This document shows, piece after piece, positions 1 to 8,578 of a stretch of 45,572 bases of DNA. The stretch spans positions 1 to 45,572 of the forward strand of contig NZ_JAOPWB010000113.1 in the NCBI RefSeq assembly GCF_025965855.1, written 5' to 3'. Numbering within the stretch: position 1 is the stretch's first letter; each line of letters starts with the position of its first letter. The notes beneath the pieces are model-generated. The model had not been told where the DNA came from and made no database searches. It saw only the letters and a program-made list of their open reading frames with translations. The DNA comes from Mycobacterium sp. (lineage in GTDB: Bacteria; Actinomycetota; Actinomycetes; Mycobacteriales; Mycobacteriaceae). The translations under genes were made by a program, and so were the position numbers.

Positions 1-321
1 GGCCTCGGGATCAGCGCCGGCCAGCGCGAGCGCGCGGCCGTCCCAGCCCCGCGCCAGCCGGTGCCAGCCGAGCTGGCGCAGGAACGATCCCTGCGTGCCG
101 TGGGCCAGCGACACCAACCGGTCCGCCGGAACGCCGCGTCGCAGCACCGCCAGGTCGCGATAGGCGCTGCCATAGCGGCCCTGCCCGCCCGCCGCGACGG
201 CCCGCCACCACAGTTGCTCCGGCGTGCTCGCCGCCGGCAGCGGCCAAGTGCCGGGTAGCTCCCCGAACGCGGCGGCGGCCAGTGTGCGCTCAATCACCGA
301 AGTGTGACCAGTTTCAATCAC
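1..321 (-). CDS. Rv3415c-like hypothetical protein, N-terminal part (runs off left edge)
   Basis: Only the first ~107 codons lie in the window; the 3' part is beyond base 1. The frame reads VIERTLAAAAFGELPGTWPL, then a Trp-rich stretch (LWWRAV) and helical, Ala/Leu-rich sequence with QLGWHRLARGWDGRALALAG. No catalytic motif is visible. In M. tuberculosis the whiB3 neighbour in this orientation is Rv3415c, next to sigD, and the sequence fits that gene as I remember it. The start is uncertain: GTG at 321 has a TACTAT -10-like hexamer at 326-331, and a second in-frame GTG lies at 297. Neither has a clear Shine-Dalgarno. Function unknown. Confidence 0.65.
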   Translation of the reverse strand, partial: MIETGHTSVIERTLAAAAFGELPGTWPLPAASTPEQLWWRAVAAGGQGRYGSAYRDLAVLRRGVPADRLVSLAHGTQGSFLRQLGWHRLARGWDGRALALAGADPEA

Positions 322-676
322 GGTGATAGTAGTAAACACTTCGTGCTCTCCGTGTTACCGAACTGTTAATCACCATCGGTTGCGTACTAATTGCTCCCCC
401 CACTGTCCGGCGCGCTGAGCTGGGAAATCTCGGTCCGGTCAAGTGCCTGGTAGCACGGGCCTTGGTCGACAAATGGGTGGCAGATGAACGGCGAGTTAAT
501 TCTGCTGCAACGCTTACATATTTTGGCGAGCTAAGTGGCTATTGACGGAAATTCATCGGCGCCCCTAAGTTCTACCTTTGACGGGTAGTCATCGGTGACC
601 CCACTCCAAAATCGGTTGCACAATCGCTTCGCGAACCTGATCTTCTGGGCGTGCCGTGTAGAGAGGGAACGATCCA
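322..676. promoter_or_regulatory. Divergent intergenic region upstream of whiB3
   Basis: This 355-bp stretch separates the Rv3415c-like gene from whiB3 and is visibly richer in A/T than its surroundings. It has no convincing ORF. A long untranslated leader or distal promoter for whiB3 fits, since WhiB3 is a redox and acid-stress regulator whose transcription is controlled in other mycobacteria. The ribosome site for whiB3 is GAGGGAA about 7 nt before the ATG at 677. I could not assign a specific operator. Confidence 0.4.
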
Positions 677-985
677 ATGCCACAACCGGAGCAGCTACCT
701 GGCCCCAACGCCGACATCTGGAACTGGCAACTGCAAGGCCTGTGCCGCGGCGTTGACTCGTCAATGTTTTTCCACCCCGACGGCGAGCGTGGCCGCGCCC
801 GCATGCAGCGCGAGCAACGCGCCAAGGAGATGTGCAGGCAGTGCCCGGTGATCCAGGAATGCCGTTCCCACGCGCTGGAAGTTGGTGAGCCGTACGGCGT
901 TTGGGGTGGCCTCTCGGAATCCGAGCGCGACCTGCTGCTGAAGGGCGACATCGGCCGCACCCGCGGGATCCGCCGCTCGGCCTGA
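677..985 (+). CDS. whiB3: Redox-sensing transcriptional regulator WhiB3
   Basis: This 102-aa Wbl-family protein binds a [4Fe-4S] cluster. The four ligand cysteines are C23, C53, C56 and C62 (C-x29-C-x2-C-x5-C), followed by the family's beta-turn signature GVWGG at residues 74-78 and a basic C-terminus (RTRGIRR) expected to contact DNA or sigma factor. Length and sequence match mycobacterial WhiB3, which controls polyketide lipid synthesis and redox balance and interacts with the primary sigma factor. The ATG at 677 has an upstream GAGGGAA ribosome site. It is a single-gene unit, divergent from the Rv3415c-like gene and convergent with the degraded gene at 997-1501. Confidence 0.97.
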   Translation: MPQPEQLPGPNADIWNWQLQGLCRGVDSSMFFHPDGERGRARMQREQRAKEMCRQCPVIQECRSHALEVGEPYGVWGGLSESERDLLLKGDIGRTRGIRRSA

Positions 986-996
986 TCAGCCCCGGC

Positions 997-1501
997 TTAG
1001 CGCACCCCGGCGCCCAACAGGCGGCCGGCGACGATCATCACCACGAGCCACGAGGCTATCCCCGCGCAGCCTAGGACGGCGCCGCCGGTCGCCAGTCCCC
1101 GAGGCTGGTTGTACCAATCGATTTGGGCGAGGACATGCTCGACGCGTTGGCAAACCGAATGGTCGAGCGCTGCTCACCGCGATGTGATGGTGTGGTCTGG
1201 GTCGCGTTCGCGCTTCAGAGGTTCGTCGGCGCGCCTGGCGTGCCTGTGCCCGCGGCACGCGGCCGGTGAGCAGGTCGTGCATTCTGGTGGCGTCGTGCGC
1301 GGCGGCGGTAGCAGCTCGGAGGTGCCACTCGTCGCCATCTTCCGTGTACGCAACCATCTGCCGGGCCGCAAAGCTGTAAAGAGACTGCATCATGGGCAGA
1401 TTCCCCTTGCCCGCCGCGTCGGCTATCCACAGGTAGCTCGACGCCTGCCTGAGCGCCTCTGCCAACCGCGGTTCGGAGACCACAAACGCACACGCTCGCA
1501 C
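997..1501 (-). pseudogene. Frameshifted membrane-protein gene, remnant
   Basis: The first ~85 codons, from GTG 1501, look like real protein (SEPRLAEALRQASSYLWIAD, then YSFAARQMVAYTEDGDEWHL and a His-containing helix ending DLLTG). Near 1240 the sense moves to another frame, which reads ADEPLKRERDPDHTITSR, meets a TGA at 1174-1176, and continues into HVLAQIDWYNQPRG and a clear transmembrane helix (ATGGAVLGCAGIASWLVVMI) before TAA at 997-999. An intact ancestor would be roughly 165 aa with a C-terminal membrane anchor. At least one indel and one nonsense change, or two sequencing errors, are needed. The family is not recognised. It points toward whiB3 with no room for other genes. Confidence 0.55.
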
Positions 1502-1607
1502 AAGGACGGCGCGGAGAGGATCCGCTCGGCTCGGTTCACATGCCTTTCATATTTTGCCGTGACCGATGGCCCCGTTTGAGATTGGCCAATCGGGGTAGGC
1601 CCAGCCC

Positions 1608-2339
1608 ATGAATAGGGAAGTGGCCTTTGCGGTCGCGGCGCTCACCTCGACCATTGCACCCTTGGGCGCTTGCGCGAATCAGCCCGGCAGCCAACCCACC
1701 ACGTCACCGTCCTCGAGCGCAGCGTCCGGCGCGGAGCGGATGACCACGCAATTGAAGAGCGCCGACGGGACCTCGGTCGCCAACGCCACCTTCGATTTCG
1801 CGAACGGCTACGCGACGGTGACCGTGGAAGCCGGCCCCAACCAGGTCCTGACCCCCGGTTTCCACGGACTCCAAATCCACGCAGTGGGCAAATGCGAGGG
1901 TGGGGACTTCAACTCCGCGGGAGGCGTCTACCAGGCGCCGGGTCATACTGCCTATCCCGCCAGCGGCGACCTGACCGCGTTGCAAGTTCGCTCCGACGGC
2001 GCGGCAAAACTCGTCACTACCAGTAACTCGTTCACCGCGGCGGACCTGAGAAACACCTCGGGTACCGCACTGGTCATCCACCAGGACGTGGATAATCTCG
2101 GCAACACCCCCACTGGTGAGTCGGGCAAGCGGGTGGCCTGCGGCGTGATTGCCGCGGCGGCCTCGACGACGACCTCGTCCACCACCGCGACCACTACGGT
2201 CACCACGATCATCACCACGACCGCCGTGCCCCCGCCGTCGACGAGCACCAGCACCAGTACCGTCACCGTCACCAGCGTGCCGACCGTCACATCCACGCCG
2301 ACGAAGACCCTGACGACTAATAGTCTTCCTCCCGGCTGA
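1608..2339 (+). CDS. SodC-like lipoprotein with Thr-rich tail, probably not an active Cu/Zn superoxide dismutase
   Basis: 243 aa. A signal sequence ends in a lipobox LGAC (C22), so it is probably a lipoprotein. Residues ~45-183 follow the mycobacterial SodC fold: [48 protein letters not shown] and [10 protein letters not shown]96 and C178 would form the family disulfide. The copper site is damaged: the first His of the HxH pair is Gln89 and the bridging His is Val107, while H91 and H158 remain. After residue 183 comes a ~60-residue tail of almost only Thr, Ser, Val and Pro, mucin-like and suited to O-mannosylation. The role may be structural or surface-exposed, or binding of a metal by a different site. 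ATG 1608 gives the complete lipoprotein signal. Confidence 0.8.
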   Translation: MNREVAFAVAALTSTIAPLGACANQPGSQPTTSPSSSAASGAERMTTQLKSADGTSVANATFDFANGYATVTVEAGPNQVLTPGFHGLQIHAVGKCEGGDFNSAGGVYQAPGHTAYPASGDLTALQVRSDGAAKLVTTSNSFTAADLRNTSGTALVIHQDVDNLGNTPTGESGKRVACGVIAAAASTTTSSTTATTTVTTIITTTAVPPPSTSTSTSTVTVTSVPTVTSTPTKTLTTNSLPPG

Positions 2340-2367
2340 CGCGAACCCTAAAGCGACGCAACGATGC

Positions 2368-2425
2368 CGAGCGTGGGGCCCATGCATGGAAACCGCGGCG
2401 TTTTCGTACATGAGCCCCACGCTCG
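2368..2425. terminator. Inverted repeat after the sodC-like gene
   Basis: CGAGCGTGGGG at 2368-2378 is the exact reverse complement of CCCCACGCTCG at 2415-2425, with a 36-nt loop. It begins 28 nt after the sodC-like stop. No T-run follows, so it may be a weak terminator, a transcript-stabilising structure or a protein-binding palindrome. Confidence 0.45.
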
Positions 2426-2436
2426 ATGAACGAAAA

Positions 2437-2461
2437 CACCCCGGCCGCGCAGACCGGGGTG
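2437..2461 (-). terminator. Terminator hairpin, apparent copy of the groEL1 terminator
   Basis: CACCCCGG (2437-2444) pairs with CCGGGGTG (2454-2461) over a 9-nt loop; leftwards on the minus strand comes TTTTCG. It sits just after the relic at 2479-2688 exactly as the similar hairpin at 3610-3636 sits after groEL1, suggesting that the 3' end and terminator were duplicated together. Confidence 0.6.
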
Positions 2462-2478
2462 ATTCGTAACCGCTTTAC

Positions 2479-2688
2479 CTAGTGGTGGTGATGGCCGTGG
2501 CCGTGGTCATCGTCCGCGTCGGCCGGCTTCTCGACCACCGCCGTCTCGGTGGTGCTCGATAAAAGCCATCCCATCCGGTTGGCGAGCGAGACGATCACGA
2601 GAAGTTTCGCGTCGGTCGGCCCGGCGTTCCAGTAGGTGTGCGCCGTGCCGCCTCGACCCGGACCGCCTTCACTGCCAGACGGCTGAGG
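2479..2688 (-). pseudogene. Chimeric relic: cupin-like C-terminus joined to a copy of the GroEL1 tail
   Basis: Directly after the stop of the DsbA-like gene, and in the same frame, an open stretch without its own start reads GTAHTYWNAGPTDAKLLVIV, which resembles the last beta strands of a cupin domain. It then runs into TTETAVVEKPADADDDHG and four His codons before TAG at 2479-2481. The second part is nearly identical to the end of GroEL1 ([19 protein letters not shown]...), and the DNA at 2491-2545 closely matches 3672-3726. A groEL1-type hairpin follows. It is probably a fossil of a duplication or recombination. TGA readthrough from the upstream gene is formally possible but unlikely. Confidence 0.7.
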
Positions 2689-3267
2689 TCAGCCCAGAAA
2701 GCGCGTGACCGCGGCCACAATCAGATCCGGCCGGGCCGGAACCGGTATGCCCCGGACAAACACGCTGGGCGTGCCGCCGATGCCGCGCGCCGTCGCGCGC
2801 TCAGTCACAAAGCTGGGCCAGGGAAGGTATCTGCCCTGCTGGATCTCCTTGGCGAACGTGGGATCGGTGATGCCGACGTCCTGGCCAAGAGCGATTAGCT
2901 GGTCATCTGTCAGGCCGGGACCGCCCTCGGGAGGCTGGTTTTCGAACAGGGCGTCGGCGTACTCGTGGAATCGACCGGCGTCCGACGCCGCTGCCGACGC
3001 CGCAGCTGCGCGGGTCGAATAGTGGTTCGTCGATGCGGCGTCCAGGAAGTTCATCGGATGACGGATGAACCGAATCACCTGCCGGTCCAGCAGCAGGTTA
3101 ATAGTGTCGCCGGAAGCCAGCTCGAACTGTTTGCAGAAGGGACATTGGAAGTCAATGTAGGCGTCCACGTCCACCGGGCCGGTACCGACAGCAATGCCGG
3201 TCTTGTCGTCGGTGGCGCCGCGCGGGACCGGGATTTCGAGGGTCTGGTTCGGATTCATAGCCACCAT
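2689..3267 (-). CDS. DsbA-like thioredoxin-fold oxidoreductase
   Basis: 192 aa from ATG 3267 (a second in-frame ATG lies at 3258). A thioredoxin strand VDVDAYIDFQ leads into the active site CPFC (C42, C45), then an alpha-helical insertion and the cis-proline loop GTPSVFV near the C-terminus. This is the DsbA/DsbG-like Thioredoxin_4 pattern. There is no signal peptide or membrane anchor, so the product is predicted cytosolic, unlike typical secreted mycobacterial DsbA proteins. The reading frame continues upstream to 3411, but that extension is Arg-rich and lacks family similarity, so I leave it out. The substrate is unknown. A relic of the groEL1 tail follows immediately downstream. Confidence 0.85.
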   Translation of the reverse strand: MVAMNPNQTLEIPVPRGATDDKTGIAVGTGPVDVDAYIDFQCPFCKQFELASGDTINLLLDRQVIRFIRHPMNFLDAASTNHYSTRAAAASAAASDAGRFHEYADALFENQPPEGGPGLTDDQLIALGQDVGITDPTFAKEIQQGRYLPWPSFVTERATARGIGGTPSVFVRGIPVPARPDLIVAAVTRFLG

Positions 3268-3609
3268 GCTGCCCGCCGTCCACGGGCGTAGCCTCGACCC
3301 ATCGGCGCAAGCCGTCCGATGTCGATTCCGCCTCGCGGGACGGGGAAGCACCATTTGCCTCCGCACGAGCCTGGCGGTACCTCCGACGGACAGTGCACGC
3401 GGTACTCCCAAACGGTCCGCTCCCTTGCCAGGCCGAAATTGTGCTCAACGGTGGTAGGCAGGAGTTGGGCTGTTGATCCCGCGGGGTCCTGACCGCTTAG
3501 ATGCAGGCCTGTGATTGACGCCTGCGTCGCCTGCACGGATGTGCAGGAAGTCGATTTCATCGGCGTGGATCACCCCGCTGCCCGGCCTCGAAAGCGGCCG
3601 CACGCGAAA
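3268..3609. other. Intergenic stretch between dsbA-like gene and groEL1 terminator
   Basis: No convincing gene is seen in this 342-bp stretch; several open frames cross it but all give Arg/Gly/Pro-rich shadow-like translations. One perfect short hairpin, CCTGCAC-GGAT-GTGCAGG, lies at 3530-3547. The promoter of the dsbA-like gene should be here. Confidence 0.4.
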
Positions 3610-3636
3610 CACCCCCGGCTGTTAATACCGGGGGTG
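3610..3636 (-). terminator. groEL1 terminator
   Basis: CACCCCCGG (3610-3618) pairs perfectly with CCGGGGGTG (3628-3636) over a 9-nt A/T-rich loop, 16 nt after the groEL1 stop. There is only a weak U-tract (GTTTCG) on the minus strand, typical of mycobacterial hairpin terminators. Confidence 0.7.
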
Positions 3637-3652
3637 CTCCGAACTACTAGTT

Positions 3653-5284
<1,632 letters not shown>

Positions 5285-5364
5285 TCAGCCCCGCTTTGTA
5301 ACGCATGCCGCCCCGGAAATCGCCCGGCTTGCGCACGGGGATCGCCGGGGCGGAACACGGTTCT

Positions 5365-5667
5365 TTACTTGGATACGACGGCCAGCACGTCGCGTGCCGA
5401 CAGGATCAGGTATTCCTCGCCGTTGTACTTGATCTCGGTGCCGCCGTACTTGCTGTAGATGACGGTGTCACCCTCTGATACGTCGACCGGGATCCGCTTC
5501 TCGCCGTCCTCGTCCCACCGGCCCGGGCCGACTGCGACGACGGTGCCTTCCTGCGGCTTCTCCTTAGCGGTGTCAGGAATGACCAGACCGGACGCGGTCG
5601 TGGTCTCGGCCTCGTTGGCCTGCACGAGAATCTTGTCCTCGAGTGGCTTGATGTTCACCTTCGCCAC
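5365..5667 (-). CDS. groES: 10-kDa co-chaperonin GroES
   Basis: 100 aa, the exact length of mycobacterial GroES (Cpn10). It caps the GroEL ring. The signature [11 protein letters not shown] and the mobile loop ([21 protein letters not shown]) are present, as is the roof-loop segment [13 protein letters not shown]. The start is GTG at 5667 with a strong GGAGGG 8 nt upstream. It is the first gene of the groES-groEL1 unit, with a 170-nt leader containing two GC hairpins and preceded by a CIRCE operator. Confidence 0.98.
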   Translation of the reverse strand: MAKVNIKPLEDKILVQANEAETTTASGLVIPDTAKEKPQEGTVVAVGPGRWDEDGEKRIPVDVSEGDTVIYSKYGGTEIKYNGEEYLILSARDVLAVVSK

Positions 5668-5694
5668 GATTGGAGCCCTCCACTATTTGGGTCG

Positions 5695-5752
5695 GGTCCG
5701 GGGCGTGCCCGGACCGGAGTTGGCGGTCGGTCCGGGGCTTGCCCCCGAACCG
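5695..5752 (-). promoter_or_regulatory. Two GC-rich hairpins in the groES leader
   Basis: GGTCCGGG (5695-5702) pairs with CCCGGACC (5708-5715). CGGTCCGGGG (5728-5737) pairs, with one mismatch, with CCCCGAACCG (5743-5752). Both share the core GGTCCGGGGC-TG, so one may be a duplicate of the other. They lie between the CIRCE promoter and the groES ribosome site and could affect mRNA stability or heat-dependent translation; this is inference. Confidence 0.4.
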
Positions 5753-5836
5753 TCCGAATTATCAGGTGATTCGGCATCCTTCCGTACCCTCGCGCCGTCG
5801 TCGCGGGTGCCGACACAGGGCTTGGCCGATTGCCAC

Positions 5837-5868
5837 CTAGCACTCTATACATGCGAGTGCTAGCACTC
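5837..5868 (-). promoter_or_regulatory. CIRCE operator (HrcA) upstream of groES-groEL1
   Basis: CTAGCACTC (5837-5845), a 9-nt spacer, then GAGTGCTAG (5855-5863): the canonical CIRCE inverted repeat, perfectly paired. A third half-site, TAGCACTC (5861-5868), overlaps the right arm, making GAGTGCTAGCACTC (5855-5868) a second perfect palindrome. On the minus strand TTGAGT (5870-5865) and TATAGA (5849-5844) could be -35 and -10 elements lying inside the operator, with a slightly short 15-nt spacer. HrcA would repress until heat shock. Confidence 0.93.
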
Positions 5869-5919
5869 AAGGCCGCCCCGGTGCTTCTCGCGTGTTGGTG
5901 TTTGCACGCTGAGCGAATG

Positions 5920-6942
5920 TCAGCTCACCTGCGCGTTTACCACCGGCAGGCCCGGGTCGCTGGGCACGTCCAGCGGCGACGGCGCCGCCCCGGCCGCCAC
6001 CAGGTGCGCGGCGAAGGAGGCGATCATCGCTCCGTTGTCGGTGCACAGCCGCGGCCTGGGGATGCGCAGCGTCAGGCCGGCCGCCGCGCAGCGCTGCGTG
6101 GCCAGCTCCCGCAATCGCGAGTTCGCGGCCACTCCCCCGGCGATCAGCAGGGTCGAGACGCCGAGCGCGGTCGCCGCGCGCACCGCCTTGAGGGTGAGCA
6201 CGTCGGCGACGGCCTCCTGGAAGCCGGCGGCGACATCGGCGGTCGCGGCGTCGGGGTGGCTTTCCACGTACCGCGCCACCGCGGTCTTCAGCCCGGAGAA
6301 GCTGAACGCGTTCGGGTCGTCGGCCGGGCCCGTCATGCCGCGCGGGAACGCGATGGCGGCGGAAGTCCCGGTGCGGGCCAGGTCGTCGAGCACCTTGCCG
6401 CCCGGATAGCCCAGCCCGAGCAGCCGCGCCACCTTGTCGTAGGCCTCCCCGGCGGCGTCGTCGACGGTGCTGCCCAGCTCGATGATCGGTTCGCCGAGGG
6501 ACCGCACGTGCAACAGGTGGGTGTGTCCGCCGGACACCAGCAGCGCCACGCACTCGGGCAGCGGCCCGTGTTCGTAGACGTCGGCGGCCAGGTGTCCGCC
6601 CAGGTGGTTCACGGCGTAGAACGGCACGTCCCAGGCGGCCGAATACGCCTTGGCCGCAGCCACTCCCACCAGCAAGGCGCCGGCGAGGCCGGGCCCGATC
6701 GTGGCCGCGACGACGTCCGGCTTCGTCAGGCCCGCCGTCGCCAGCGCGCGGCGCATGGTGGGCCCCAGGGCCTCCAGGTGCGCGCGTGAGGCGATCTCGG
6801 GGACGACGCCGCCGAAGCGGACGTGTTCGTCGACGCTGGACGCCACCTCGTCGGCCAGCAGCGTCACGGTGCCGTCCTCGTCCAGGCGCGCGATGCCGAC
6901 TCCCGTTTCGTCGCAGGAGGTTTCGATGGCCAGAATGTTCAT
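5920..6942 (-). CDS. tsaD: tRNA N6-adenosine threonylcarbamoyltransferase TsaD (Gcp)
   Basis: 340 aa. TsaD transfers the threonylcarbamoyl group from threonylcarbamoyl-AMP to A37 of ANN-decoding tRNAs. The ASKHA-fold marks are clear: [10 protein letters not shown] at the N-terminus, the metal-binding HxxxH in [10 protein letters not shown] and [10 protein letters not shown], the SGGHTHL loop, and C-terminal [10 protein letters not shown] with [10 protein letters not shown]. The start is ATG 6942, with an adjacent in-frame GTG at 6945; rimI ends only a few nt upstream. It is the last gene of a packed operon with rimI, tsaB and tsaE, so three components of the bacterial t6A system are encoded together. 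The groES promoter follows. Confidence 0.97.
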   Translation of the reverse strand: MNILAIETSCDETGVGIARLDEDGTVTLLADEVASSVDEHVRFGGVVPEIASRAHLEALGPTMRRALATAGLTKPDVVAATIGPGLAGALLVGVAAAKAYSAAWDVPFYAVNHLGGHLAADVYEHGPLPECVALLVSGGHTHLLHVRSLGEPIIELGSTVDDAAGEAYDKVARLLGLGYPGGKVLDDLARTGTSAAIAFPRGMTGPADDPNAFSFSGLKTAVARYVESHPDAATADVAAGFQEAVADVLTLKAVRAATALGVSTLLIAGGVAANSRLRELATQRCAAAGLTLRIPRPRLCTDNGAMIASFAAHLVAAGAAPSPLDVPSDPGLPVVNAQVS

Positions 6943-6951
6943 CACAGGAAC

Positions 6952-7419
6952 TTATCGAGCCTCCCTACGCATGGTGTACGCGTCGGCGCCGCTGACCCGG
7001 TAATAGCGCCGGCGCACGCCGATCTGCGCGAATCCCGCGCTGCGGTACAACGCGATGGCCGCCTCGTTGTCGGTGCGGACCTCCAGATAGACGACGCCGC
7101 CGCCGGCGAAATCGAGCAGCTCGTCGAGCAGCCGGCGGCCGATGCCCCGGCTCTGATAGGCCGGATCCACCCCGATGGTGTGCACCTCGTATTCGAACGG
7201 CGGGATGCGGCCCAACCGCGAGATGCCGGCATAGCCGACGAGCGTGCCGGCGACGCGGGCGCCCACGTAGTGGTTGTGCTTGCTGGCCAGCTCGCGGTTG
7301 AACGCCACCGCGGGCCAGGGGTCGTCGCCGTCGAACAGCAACGCCTCCAGCTCGGCGCACCGCTGCGCGTCGGCGGGCGTCAACTCGCCGATGGTCACGG
7401 GCTCGCTGCAGGCGGTCAT
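6952..7419 (-). CDS. rimI: Ribosomal-protein-alanine N-acetyltransferase RimI
   Basis: 155-aa GNAT-fold acetyltransferase. The acetyl-CoA motif is QSRGIGRRLLDELL (consensus Q/RxxGxG/A), followed by the beta5 strand VYLEVRTDNEAAIALYRSAGF and the terminal RRRYYRV. RimI acetylates the N-terminal alanine of ribosomal protein S18, and mycobacterial RimI also modifies other N-termini. ATG 7419 overlaps the tsaB stop as ATGA, so translation is coupled. Clustering of rimI with tsaB and tsaD is usual in actinobacteria. Confidence 0.95.
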   Translation of the reverse strand: MTACSEPVTIGELTPADAQRCAELEALLFDGDDPWPAVAFNRELASKHNHYVGARVAGTLVGYAGISRLGRIPPFEYEVHTIGVDPAYQSRGIGRRLLDELLDFAGGGVVYLEVRTDNEAAIALYRSAGFAQIGVRRRYYRVSGADAYTMRREAR

Positions 7420-8120
7420 CGGGGGGCCGCCAGGGGCTTGGCGTCGGGCCGCCTCAGGTACAGCGCGACCAGCGGCGCGGGGTCAGCCGACCAGTCGGGC
7501 ACCGCGGCCGCCAGGCCGGCCGGCGTCGGGTGGGTGGGCACGCTCAGCGGCAGGCCGAACAGCGCGGCATGCTCGGGCGAGCCGGCGACCGCCACGGCGG
7601 GACCGGGATCGACGTCGGCCGGGGCATTAACTCCGGGTCCGCCGGTCCGAATTCCGTCGCGGTAGCGGGCCCAGTAGACCTCGCGTCGGCGGGCGTCGGT
7701 GACCACGAGAACGTCGCCGGTGGTCCGCACCCCGATGGCGTCCAGGCTGCCCACGCCGTGCACGGGGATGTCCAGCGCGTGCCCGTACGCGGCGGCGGTC
7801 GCCATCCCGGCCCGCAGGCCGGTGAACGGGCCGGGTCCGCAGCCCACCACGACGGCGCCGAGATCGGCCATGCTCAGCCCCGCGTCGGCGAGGGCGGCCA
7901 GCACGTTCGGGGTCAGCCGCTCGGCGTGCGCGCGGGCGTCGAGGGTGACCCGCTCGGCCAGCACCGCCTGATCGGAGAGCCGCACGATGCCCGCCGTGAC
8001 GGCCGGGGTGGCGGTGTCGAGGGCGAGAACATTGCTTATGCGCACCGCTCTGCCCCTCGCCGCTTCGCGGCTGGGAGCTGCCCCCACCCCCCGCTCTGCA
8101 TCGTCGCCGGTGCGACTCAT
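7416..8120 (-). CDS. tsaB: tRNA threonylcarbamoyladenosine biosynthesis protein TsaB
   Basis: 234 aa. TsaB is the TsaD-like scaffold of the t6A complex. LALDTATPAVTAGIV forms the first ASKHA strand, and GCGPGPFTGLRAGMATA is the family signature. ATG 8120 overlaps the tsaE stop as ATGA, supporting this start. After MSR the protein has 22 extra residues (positions 4-25, encoded by 8046-8111) rich in Gly/Ala/Arg before VRISNVLALDT; the M. tuberculosis protein, as I recall it, goes almost directly from MSR to this strand. The extra DNA holds a perfect hairpin, GCCGC-TTC-GCGGC at 8059-8071. A GTG at 8045 could serve as an internal start and would exclude the insert. Confidence 0.93.
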   Translation of the reverse strand: MSRTGDDAERGVGAAPSREAARGRAVRISNVLALDTATPAVTAGIVRLSDQAVLAERVTLDARAHAERLTPNVLAALADAGLSMADLGAVVVGCGPGPFTGLRAGMATAAAYGHALDIPVHGVGSLDAIGVRTTGDVLVVTDARRREVYWARYRDGIRTGGPGVNAPADVDPGPAVAVAGSPEHAALFGLPLSVPTHPTPAGLAAAVPDWSADPAPLVALYLRRPDAKPLAAPR

Positions 8121-8578
8121 GCGCCCCACCGCCAGGTCGCGATCCTGGTGTCGGAGTGGCTAATCCGCTCCAGCCGGATGTCGAGGTGCCGCTCCGAGAG
8201 GCGTTCGGCGAGGCCCTCGCCCCACTCGACCACGACGACCGCGTCGTCGAGATCGGTGTCGAGGTCGAGTGAGTCGAGCTCTCCCAGCAGGTCGGCGCCG
8301 CCGTGATCCAGCAGTCGGTACATGTCGACGTGAATCATCGCCGGCGCGCCGAGTCGCCGCGGCGGATGCACCCGCGCCAGCACGTACGACGGCGACGTGA
8401 CCGGGCGCTCGACGTCCATCGCCGCGGCAATGCCCTTGGCCAGCACCGTTTTTCCGGCACCGAGCGGACCGGACAGCACCACCACGTCGCCCGCCCGCAA
8501 CTGCCTGCCCAGCCGCGAGCCCAGCGCGACGGTGTCCTCGACGCGTTCGCACGTGGCGGTGCCCTGCCCGTCAGCCAC
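8117..8578 (-). CDS. tsaE: tRNA threonylcarbamoyladenosine biosynthesis ATPase TsaE
   Basis: 153-aa P-loop ATPase that cycles the TsaB-TsaD complex. The Walker A motif GPLGAGKT lies near residue 38, switch segment TSPSYVLARVH follows, and HVDMYRL and VVVVEWGEGL are the family's conserved later motifs. The start is GTG 8578, which overlaps the end of the upstream hydrolase gene by 8 nt; the stop overlaps the tsaB start. Length is near that of other TsaE proteins, so no N-terminal extension is needed. Confidence 0.95.
   Translation of the reverse strand: MADGQGTATCERVEDTVALGSRLGRQLRAGDVVVLSGPLGAGKTVLAKGIAAAMDVERPVTSPSYVLARVHPPRRLGAPAMIHVDMYRLLDHGGADLLGELDSLDLDTDLDDAVVVVEWGEGLAERLSERHLDIRLERISHSDTRIATWRWGA

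Noticed and set aside
2641..2898. Plus-strand frames over the dsbA-like gene
   Set aside because: Shadow frames of the thioredoxin-fold gene, without start signals or conserved sequence.
3255..3560. 101-aa open frame on the minus strand upstream of the dsbA-like gene
   Set aside because: Overlaps the dsbA-like start region, has no ribosome site and no recognisable fold.
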